Shown here piece by piece: positions 55,409 to 64,000 of a stretch of 64,000 nt of DNA. The stretch is from Siphonodentalium dalli (lineage: Eukaryota; Mollusca; Scaphopoda; Gadilida; Siphonodentaliidae). A model generated the notes under the pieces. It searched no databases and had not been told where the DNA came from. It saw only the letters and a list, made by a program, of their open reading frames with translations. How positions within the stretch are numbered: the first letter of the stretch is position 1; each line of letters begins with the position of its first letter. The stretch covers positions 224,452,578 to 224,516,577 of the forward strand of contig CP136062.1 in NCBI GenBank assembly GCA_032622095.1, written 5' to 3'. The translations under genes and the position numbers were made by a program.

Positions 55409-56598
55409 GTTTTTTGTTTTTTTTTGTTTTGTGATACCCATAAACATATGAGCAGAGGGATGCTCGTATCCCGGTTCCACAGTAGAGGCACCCCTGTCTT
55501 GGATTCCGGTAGTGGAACATCACTAATGGTATCCAGAGCAGTCTACATTGCGGCAGTTTACAAATGTCATGATAAGAGTAACAAAAACATAGAATATACC
55601 AGTCTAGACTACCTTGGATTAATCGCTCTTTATCATATTCTCGTATAAAAACCAACTAAAAACGCAGACGCTCTTTATCCATGATGTGGCATATTCGCCG
55701 GAAACGAATCAACAACGTGTATAACTCATGTTAAAATTGGTCGGGCGGATTCCAAATCCTAACTTTACCCGTTTATTAGTCCAGTAAATTTCCAGACCAA
55801 ATTCCAGCCAATTCAGTTGAACCCACCAAACACCTCATAGGGAGATGAACAAGGGAGAGAATACCAACAAAATGGGGCCATAGCTATATATGTTCGAAGT
55901 TGGCCAGCGGTCCCAGAATATAAACCCGACCTGTCTCTGTATATAGTATACCCAAATACCAAAATTACATGTTATCCAGTTGATACTATATAAAGTTATA
56001 ATCCATAAGTCAAAATCGAGTAGATGGATGGACAGACCGACAGACGGACAGATTAATAATATAATGCGTCCATATTCTTTTTAAATTTAAACATATGTTG
56101 CACGGGGAGTTTGAGTTTCCGATATTATGCATCACATCTAATGGTATTAAACAATACATACACATGTTTATGCATGCATGCTTAGGGTGTAAATTCCAGA
56201 TAATCGTAACAATCATGCTTAATATACATAATTTGCATATAAACCGTCGAAAACCGCTTTTTGGGTGGTATTGTATGATTATGGAGCCAATTATCAGAAA
56301 GTAACTACACTGTTACAAGAGGTAAACATTGCGTTGTTGATTATTCACACTATCGTGGCAAGGTTGTTTTGTTATCTTGTCATCGGAGGTACCGTTGTTC
56401 ATATAGGGAGGATAGCCCATATACTATACCTGTTATTGAAACATAGCATTTGAAGGATTAAGAACCGTTTGCATACAATGTTATATGCAGACAGACCCAG
56501 GAGAAAATATAAGTGTTTATATATAGGAGGGACTTAATTTAGTATGTCTATATATACATATACACATTAAACAACACAATTAATGAATATTTTTTTTT
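55409..56598. other. Intron, nothing recognised
   Basis: Short open frames on both strands near 55430-55655 and 56095-56453 have no recognised domain. The second is hydrophobic but lacks splice sites or a homologous copy. Confidence 0.4.
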
Positions 56599-56753
56599 AA
56601 TTTAACATCTAACATTCTATATAATTATGTCCGTATTGTGTCCAGACTTCTTTAATCCCACCAATGTTACTTGACAATATACCACTACCCACCATCTACC
56701 ATTCAGCCTTATGACAGACACAGGATTCATTAGTGTTAATCCTCATTACTGTT
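56599..56753. repeat. Second copy of the 55242 repeat
   Basis: Slightly shorter; 'ccttcaaatact' is missing. No end motif recognised. Confidence 0.85.
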
Positions 56754-57432
56754 TTATTACATTGTTTGATAGTGCACCACCATGAGTGCCTTTTGTTACC
56801 CATTAAGCTGTATCACCTAATCAATTAGCAGATGATCATACTATAAATTTGATTCGCACATCGCTCCTGTTACAAAATAGATTGGGGTTTTTTAAGTAGA
56901 TTTCCGATGATGGGGTAAAAAAAATTGGTCATTTGCAGCGTGAACCCTGCACACGACATCATGATGTCATTCAGCAGTGAAGAAGTTAATTGTTTATTTG
57001 AATCCTTATGTATGAATCCTTGAATACGCATGATTACTACAGGATTAATGTCCCTAAAATATTGCCGTTTTCATGTGGCAACATGATAGAAACATATGAT
57101 CTATTTCACAATATGTAACATCAGTTTCAATCTCTTCCTGTTTTTGGTTAGTCCATAATTATAAATAGGAAGTGAAACATTAACACAAATATCAACTTAT
57201 TGTTTATTAATCTTGATAGAGTTCCAAAAGACTGCCTACTTTGGTGGAGTTACGGCCCTTAATTTATTCCTTTTAATGAATTTTTATCATGATAGCACAA
57301 TAACTTTGACAAGGTTGGTTCAAGGGGGGAATAGTTGGTATGTCAGTCTTCTTAAATAGTGTTATGCCGGTGTATGATAGCCAGTTATGACTAATTGATT
57401 ATTAATACTAAGTTTTGCGCAGCAACCACAAC
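56754..57432. other. Intron, nothing recognised
   Basis: AT-rich; a fragment near 57220-57330 resembles the 'gagttacggccctt' part of repeat H. Confidence 0.4.
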
Positions 57433-57836
57433 AAGCATGAGTTTCATGTGTCTGTCATTTGCAGAATGAGGTACCCAGAGGGTGAATTTAGTGACGCTAT
57501 TCCGCATAGTGGGCTAGCATCACTAAATTTACTACCTGGGGACCTCGTTCTGCTTAGGACTCAGATTCTATTTCTTTTTTAGTTTGTTTTCTCTATATAC
57601 CAGATTGGCAGACATTACATTGCATACACAAGGTTCCCAATAGGTGTACATAACAATATTCACCATTTGGGAACTTCAATCTGAGTCTATGTCTCCCATA
57701 GCAGAGGAGGCCAAAGCAGAATGAGGTCCCCAGAGGGTGAATTTGGTGATGCTAGCCCACTATGCGGGACAGCGTCACTAAATTCACCATCTGGGGACCT
57801 CATTCTGCAAATGACAGAAACACTAAATTCAGGCTT
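57433..57836. mobile_element. Foldback element F
   Basis: Left 'aagcatgagtttcatgtgtc', right 'gacagaaacactaaattcag' plus gctt. Flanking 10-mers caaccacaac and gtaccacaaa agree at 7 of 10 positions, compatible with an old 10-bp target duplication. Confidence 0.75.
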
Positions 57837-58079
57837 GTACCACAAACACGTATCTCTGATGAGAATTCTTTTTATGTTGTAACTTGTTTCACTCGAAGAA
57901 ACAAATGATTTATGGAATAACAACTACGAATTATATAAACGAAGATTTAATCTAGAAATTCAGGTTAACAATTGCTTCACATAAATTGTGCACATCATAT
58001 ATATGTTGTTATCATTATATAATCACAAAAGACCTGTAATACTATAAACGTGGATCATATTAACTTTATTCTCATATGT

Positions 58080-58690
58080 ATTGATCAACTTTTTCAAAAG
58101 CCAATATATAATCGAACAAGAGGTATGCTGTGGCGTGGCATTTTCCCCCGACCGTAGCAATTTGGATTAAGCATGGACGAAACTGCGGATATCCGAGGAG
58201 GTCTATATGACCATTCCAAAAGAAGTTCGTACAGAAATGTTGACTAAAAACCACAAAACAAGCGATCCGGAAACCCAAAAACAAGCGAAAATTCAAATTT
58301 TCTAAGTTGAAAAATGGCCATAACTCTGGCAATAATCATCAGATCATACCCAAATTCGCACTTGACATGTATTTTCATATAACTGATCCACAAAAATACG
58401 GGATTTGCAATCGTACCACCAAAGCTCACGCTATCATCTGGAAACCTAAAAAAACAAGAGAAAAATAGAATTTTCTAAGTAAAAAAAGGGCCATAACTCT
58501 GGTGAAAATGGGTGGACAAAACCCGCGCTATGCACGTAGCTGTTCCCCCATGCTGCTCTATCACCATACCAAATATCAGCTAAATCTGCCCAGCGGTTGC
58601 TGAACAATAATGCAAAATGTTTGTACGGACGGACGGACGGAGACGTCGACTATATACCCGCTGACTTTTCAAGTCGGGGGCATAATAATT
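58080..58690. repeat. Dispersed repeat H, inverted copy
   Basis: Two 'gggccataactctgg' or 'tggccataactctgg' blocks (58316, 58489), a 'ggacggacggacggag' tract and the end 'tcgggggcataataa'. This is the reverse of 20446-21230 with considerable divergence. Confidence 0.6.
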
Positions 58691-59376
58691 ATCTACGTCA
58701 CAAAATTTGTGCTCATTAGAAGATGAATGTAGAATGAGCACTAAAATCTTGATTGCGTGCAAGCACACCTTAGAACAATCAAGAAACCCGTGCTGAATCT
58801 AGTCAAATATCAATCAACGCTTATCACGCGTGAACCACGATCGCCAATCACCCAGATGTGCCCCATCGATCTAGCCCCCGAATATTTCCATTAACACCCT
58901 TATCTCCAAATAATTCTTCGTTGAACTTCAATAAGTGAGGGTCAGAGCAAAATAATTGTTCTTTACCAGAATCAATCGAGTCGAAGACGAGATTTATGCT
59001 GGTAAAGAACTATTCGGGTGCTCTTACCGACTACATAATGCAATCAACTGGAAATGTGCTGTTGGGCGTGTTTTGACCACGATGCACAATCTGTGCGCTG
59101 GCCGCGATTGGACACAATCGCCCATTAGCCACATCAAACAACGTGATTAACATGATCGCCGTTGAATGTGAATACATATGTCCGAAACAACACGGACTAG
59201 CCCCAGTTTGAAGCGCCTGTGCGATTTGTCTGTTATGAGTTGCGTGTGCCTAACACTGGGATAATCACTTAACTATTCATTCGCCAGCCTTTGGAATTGG
59301 TGTGCTTTACCAAAAATCAGGGAACGATTGTAACAATGGGATTGTGCTCTAAAGTATTTTTATTTTATTTTTTCAG
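58691..59376. other. Intron before the membrane exon
   Basis: No element recognised. Ends in a long T-rich tract and 'ttttttcag'. Confidence 0.5.
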
Positions 59377-59666
59377 CTCGGCCTCCCATCTTCGTGAAAC
59401 CACTGTATGAATGCTCGAGAAACTACAAAAATAGATACCATCAGAGCCAAATTGATATGGCAGAAATAATCCGAGATCTCACCATACAGATAAATATGAC
59501 ATCGGCTTATCGTCGCACGAAAATATCAGTGATGGAGTATCGTGCATCTGTGATTGTAGCTGGTTCATTTGCTATTGTTTTCATAGGATGTGTATTTGGA
59601 ACCATTGTTGTTTTTGACATTTTGGGGATTCTTATTGACAAAAGGTCTGTTATTCCAACATACTGA
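59377..59666 (+). CDS. Terminal exon: transmembrane segment and short tail
   Basis: Begins after tttttcag in the phase left by the stalk exons and runs to a TGA at 59664. It reads RPPIFVKPLYECSRNYKNRY, then QIDMAEIIRDLTIQINMTSA (possible short helix) and a hydrophobic helix of about 25-30 residues (ASVIVAGSFAIVFIGCVFGT then IVVFDILGILI). It ends in DKRSVIPTY. The tail of about nine residues has no clear signalling motif except a terminal Tyr. The charge order (Arg before, Lys-Arg after) fits a type I anchor. A related, shorter version lies at 60571-60726. Assignment to the lectin gene rests on phase, strand and order. Confidence 0.72.
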
Positions 59667-60570
59667 TGAATTTTGACCTCACAAATCATGGACCATTTTA
59701 TAGTTATATAGGTTGACCAGGTAAGTGATTGTCTGACAAGATGACACATCTGTCCGGGTCAACGAAAATCACACCTAGCCCTCCGGAATGACAATAACAA
59801 GTCAGAACGGAGCACTGCATGGCTGACGGACCATACAGCCTTTCTCTTTGTCAAAATAGGTATAGTGAAAGAGATAATATGGCTTAGAACCTATCCGTCA
59901 TATCATTTCCCCGTATAATGAAGGTGGTACATAAATGAATGGATGTCAATAGAAAGGGGATGTCTGCTGGGCATATAAAAGAAGATTTGAGGCTAAATAT
60001 AATATTTACCAAGGTCCCAATTTCTTGCAGACAAATTGCTCCTCGTTCTAATGACATGAATTTTGAAGTGGAATTAAGCTGGATCCTGGAGCGGTTTAAT
60101 GGAATTTTGAAAATAGTTTTTATTTTCAAAAGTAGAATTCAGACAATTTTGGAAATTACTCTCACTGAAATGAAAAGATGCCAGAACGTGCATGTCACAT
60201 TACATTTTTACTAAAACAGGTTACCTGACTGATACTGGACTCATTAAAGATGGTCTATCTCTTCCAATAACAAGTTTTATATAGTTTCCTGGGTATAAAA
60301 TAATAAATATGAATTGAAGACCCCCTATCAATTAATATGGATTTTATTTCGAATTTTCTGGTATACTAGTAATATATACAATCAATTTGGGATATTTTAT
60401 ACCTCGTGGTGTGTAGCAAGCGGGAGAACTCTATCTTTATCTGAGATCGCGTGAAAGCATCGTGACTGTCTGTTCTAAAAATAGTAATTAAATAATGTAC
60501 CTGTTGATTATCGCATTATATAAGAAAATATTCATATAAAATCAATATTAAGTGATAGAAGCGTTTCCGC
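59667..60570. other. Likely 3' untranslated and following sequence
   Basis: An AATAAA at about 60302 could be the polyadenylation signal. A chance open frame (59939-60214) has no recognised domain. Confidence 0.35.
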
Positions 60571-60726
60571 ATGAAAATATCAGTGATGGGGTATCACACA
60601 TCTATGGTAGTAACTGTTTCATTTGCTGTTGCTTTCATAGGATGTGTATTAGGAATCATAGTGTATTTTGACATTATACCGTTTCTTATTAACAAAAGGT
60701 CTTTTATTCCAAAATCACAATTTTGA
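60571..60726 (+). pseudogene. Duplicated transmembrane exon, truncated
   Basis: Open from ATG to TGA: MKISVMGYHTSMVVTVSFAV, then AFIGCVLGIIVYFDIIPFLI and NKRSFIPKSQF. It matches the membrane and tail part of 59377-59666 (KISVMEYRASVIVAGSFAIV...DKRSVIP) at most hydrophobic positions. The ectodomain part and a clear acceptor are missing. It may be a relic, or an alternative last exon if an acceptor in the upstream AT-rich text is used. Confidence 0.65.
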
Positions 60727-61285
60727 CATCTTACTGTATAAAACATTTTAGAAGTACTTGTTTTGAAACTGAAACCATTCCAATAGCTTTGTTTTTTTAT
60801 TCAAAATTGAAAGCTTGCCAAAAATATTCATATCATATCATTGCCTTCATGTTTGTTTCAAATTTCAATCCTATTGTTAAATCTTCATATTGTTGATATA
60901 TATAAACAACCCCAAATATTCATATTTTTTCGTAAATTTTAAACTCAGTTCAAATCATTTTGTTGTAGATTTAAGGTTCAAAGTAAAATCCTCATGTTGC
61001 TGTATATTTAAATCCATCCAAAAATATTCATGTTTGCTGCATACAGTCAAACTTCAAAAGCATGAATACTTGGGCGGTGGGTTGGGCCCTGCGATTTGGG
61101 TGTTTACAGTCAAATCTAATCTCGAATCAAATCGGGGGTGAGATTTGCAAATTTTAATTTTGATTGAATATATACATGAGCCAAACCTAGGTATCAAAAT
61201 ACCAGTTACAGGCAACTTTGGTAACATAAAACCAGTTTTGTGATTCTGGGAAATATAGTGCACAAAACCATGGGATAAAGCCCAA
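60727..61285. other. AT-rich, nothing recognised
   Basis: Three loosely similar phrases with 'aaatattcat' (60826, 60914, 61022) suggest a decayed repeat. A similar style appears at 63740-63910. Confidence 0.4.
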
Positions 61286-61289
61286 TTAA

Positions 61290-61792
61290 CCCTTTCAGTG
61301 CCAGGGGCTGATTTCATCGGCCATAATTTACGGTCTGTAGAGTGGCCCTAAAAAAAATAAAAATAAAAAAAACAAACATTTTTTTTTAGATTTTTTTCTT
61401 TATTTTGGGTTGAATTTTTTTTGGGTATGCTGAAGCAGTATGCTTAAGCATGCTATAGCGAATTTAAAAACAAACTGGATAAAACCTTAGGGGCATGTTA
61501 TAACTCAAAACTATCACAAAGTATTCATAGTAATAATTTTGATGCCCATGAAAAACGTAAGATTCCCTGGCACTTTTTTAAAAGTGCCAAAATAAGTCTG
61601 TTAAAGAATATAAGAAATAATTATTAAAATTGTAAAAAATTGTAAAAAATAATAACAAATGATGAAAAATTGTTAGGCCAATGCATTCTCTTATTTATGC
61701 GAGGCGACCTATGGTCGACTCGCATATATAAGAGAATGCATTGGCACAGGGTATATTGGTTGATACAAAAATCGGACCTGGCACTGAAAGTG
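61290..61792. mobile_element. TTAA element, chimera of families B and C
   Basis: TTAA at 61286-61289 and 61793-61796. The left end CCCTTTCAGTGCCAGGGG plus GGCTGATTTCATCGGCC is C-like; the right end 'ggacctggcactgaaagtg' is B-like. A 69-bp palindrome (61677-61745) sits near the right. 503 bp, non-coding. Confidence 0.75.
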
Positions 61793-61989
61793 TTAAGGAG
61801 CATTACTACATGTATGTGTACTGGGGCAAAATTTGCAATCACAAGGGCGTCATATAGCCCACTGGCGAACAGCTAGAAATTTCAGTTGCAAAAACTCTTC
61901 TCATCTTCGCTTTTGTTTCGAAAATCAAGAACATTGTAAGTCTGCAATTACATTTCAAGAATGCATTGACAAACATATATCCGATTAAT

Positions 61990-63025
61990 CAAACAATACT
62001 TTGTTTGAGTATATGCCACGGATACACATGTGAGTATAATACAGAAACTGCATACATCTCGCGTGAGTATATGTCTTGGATAAATGCAGGAGTATAATAC
62101 ATCTTGCAAGAGTATATAGTGTGGATACACGCGTGAGTATAATACACAAAAGCTTCTTGCATCTCGCATGAGTATACGGCATGGATACACATGTGAGTAT
62201 AATATAGAAGCTTCGTACATCTCGCATGAGTATATGGCATGGATATTTGCGAGAATATCTTACACAAGCTTCGTACATCTCACATGAGTATATGGCATGA
62301 ATACACAGGTGAGGATAATACACAAGCTTCGTACATCTTGTATGAGTATATGGTGTGGATACACGCATGAGTATAATACACAAGCTTCATACATCTTGTA
62401 TGAGTATATGGTGTGGATACACGCGTGAGTATAATACACAAAAGCTTCTTGCATCTCGCATGAGTATATGGCATGGATACACATGTGAATATAATATAGA
62501 AGCTTTGTACATCTCGCATGAGTAGATGGCATGGATATTTGCGTGAATATCATACACAAGCTTCGTACATCTCACATGAGTATATGGCATGGATACACTG
62601 GTGAATATTATTCACAAGCTTCGTAAATCTCACATGAGTATATGGCATGAAATTACACAGGTGAGGATAATACACAAAAGATTTTTACATCTCGTGTGAG
62701 TATATGGCACGGATACATGCTTGAGTATAATACACAAGCTTCGTACATCTCATGTGAGTATATGTATGGCATGGATACACATGTGAGTATATTATACAAG
62801 CTTCATATATCTTATGTGCGGATACACGCGTGAGTACAACACACAAGCTTCGTACATCTCACGTGAGTATATACTTGCAGATACACATGTGAGTACAATA
62901 CACAAGCTTTGTACATCTCACATGAGTATATAGTTGCAGATACACGCATGAGTATAATACACAAGCTTCATACATCTCAGGTGAGTATATGGTGTGGATA
63001 CACGCATGAGTATAATACACACGCT
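61990..63025. repeat. 59-bp minisatellite
   Basis: About 17 units with 'acatctcgcatgagtatatg' and 'tacacaagcttcgta'. All open frames here, mostly minus strand with a Tyr/His/Cys bias, are repeat-derived. Confidence 0.95.
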
Positions 63026-63271
63026 TCATGTCTCGCCGCTGATGCTCTTGTTTGTGATACTATCGTACTCTCGATTTGATTTACAAAGTGTAGTATGGTG
63101 CCAAGATACAAAGTGGATTTTATCCCAACCAATCTCAATTTATTTAAAGGCCCACTTAATTTCCGAATGCCCAGATCACATCATATACAACATATTCCAT
63201 ATTTTATACCGTTTGGAAGAGGATCCAAAAATATATATATTTCACCAGGATACAGAACAGCTGAGGCCAAG

Positions 63272-63410
63272 TAGTGTCCACCAAGTGATAGAGATTCTAA
63301 TAGTGTCCACCAAGTGATAGAGATTCTAAGATTCACCCCCTAATAGTGTCCACCAAGTAATATAGATTCTAATAGTGTCCACCAAGTGATAGAGATTCTC
63401 AGATTCACCC
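63272..63410. repeat. 29-bp repeat, four spaced units
   Basis: 'tagtgtccaccaagtgatag' at 63272, 63301, 63344 and 63373; units 2 and 4 are followed by 'agattcaccc'. Confidence 0.9.
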
Positions 63411-64000
63411 AAAGACTTCCCCTGTTATTAACCGTAGAATACATCATAATTCACAACAAAGAGATAGAGTTATTTCCCTTCCATTGAGAATAATAAACTG
63501 GCAGTGCAGACAGATCGAAATTAATCACAGAACATGTCGGTACCTTGACAAAAACAACATATTGAAAGTTTATTCGACCGGATAAGTTGATAATACAATG
63601 TTTGGAAGCTTCCTCTTTCAAATGATAAAAATATAGATTATGTTGTATATTTTGTGATTATGGGATCTGGAGATTCGAAAATTAAGTGGGCCTTTAGTCG
63701 AACATAACCCAAACTCAAAGTTTACCTTGACTTAATTGCAGTGATTGAAGTTTGACTGTTTCTAAACTTCATCTAATATCATTCATGTTTGTTGTAAATT
63801 CAATAGTCATCTCAAAATACCAATATTTGGTTTAAATTTAAAGTTTAAAACCATCACAAAACATTAATGTTTGATTTAACTTTTCCATGTCCCCATCCAT
63901 AAATATTTGTGACAATTATAATAATATGGCTGATGTGCCCGACTTCGTTTTGGCTATTTAGGGATTTCTTTGTGATCGCATATCTGGGCAGAATATATTG
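63411..64000. other. AT-rich end of window, nothing recognised
   Basis: No exon, element end or repeat array identified. Confidence 0.45.

Noticed and set aside
55350-56453. Several 60-100 codon frames, some hydrophobic
   Set aside because: No recognisable domain, no paired splice sites and no duplicate copies to support coding.
61948-62590. Overlapping minus-strand open frames rich in Tyr, Cys and His
   Set aside because: They follow the 59-bp minisatellite in several frames and have no non-repeat sequence.
1-64000. tRNA, rRNA, bacterial operons, promoters with -35/-10 boxes
   Set aside because: None recognised; all gene structure seen is eukaryotic. Core promoter or enhancer elements could not be supported from sequence alone.

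Overview
This is animal nuclear DNA, AT-rich and dominated by introns and repeats. Spliceosomal exon boundaries, split C-type lectin-like domains (CTLDs), an EGF module and piggyBac, hAT-like, Tc1-like, foldback and non-LTR elements all fit a metazoan. The low-complexity-flanked dispersed repeats (CCGTCCGT tracts beside a CCCCCGA/TCGGGGG end, and a 'gccgccagcagccatcttgg' tandem repeat) look like those of molluscs, so a mollusc, perhaps a bivalve, is my best guess. That is recognition, not proof. No bacterial-style genes, rRNA, tRNA or CRISPR array were recognised.

The main gene appears to be one plus-strand receptor gene of at least 57 kb (2.9 to 59.7 kb). Its exons keep compatible phases. 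They are: CTLD-1 first half (2901-3081) and a short end piece (11807-11880); CTLD-2 in two exons (21619-21802, 27778-28016); CTLD-3 in two exons (37054-37234, 40042-40265); one EGF exon (41485-41613); three Thr/Ser-rich mini-exons (48583-48609, 49297-49326, 50655-50684); and a terminal transmembrane exon (59377-59666). Every module starts and ends in phase 1, so modules can be added or skipped without a frameshift. The predicted product is a type I membrane protein: lectin-like domains, EGF, short stalk, one transmembrane helix and a very short tail. The start exon and signal peptide were not found and may lie left of the window. Joining these exons into one transcript is inference.

The oddest feature is that exon edges of this gene have been tandemly duplicated repeatedly: an exon end plus donor (11.8-12.3 kb), an acceptor plus exon start (27.4-27.8 kb, 36.8-37.05 kb, 43.4-43.65 kb), a donor (37.2-37.4 kb), a whole mini-exon (49.3/50.7 kb) and part of the membrane exon (60.6 kb). 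One foldback element sits exactly at a splice acceptor, and its 10-bp target duplication has kept the acceptor intact.

The second theme is TTAA-flanked elements. A piggyBac element (13253-19619) carries an intact 551-residue transposase and matching ends. Around it lie many short non-autonomous TTAA elements of several families, some sharing its terminal sequence and a GGCCGAT/ATCGGCC palindrome. A 69-bp near-perfect palindrome recurs about a dozen times inside different families.

Other content: a 5'-truncated reverse transcriptase inside a 55-bp minisatellite (23.2-26.0 kb); a broken THAP zinc-finger copy (38.4-38.8 kb, minus strand); a 162-bp tandem repeat inside a long inverted repeat (30.2-33.9 kb); a duplicated satellite-bearing unit (43.8-46.8 kb); a 59-bp minisatellite (62.0-63.0 kb); and several copies of a roughly 400-bp foldback element. 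The rest is AT-rich intron or intergenic DNA with nothing I recognise.
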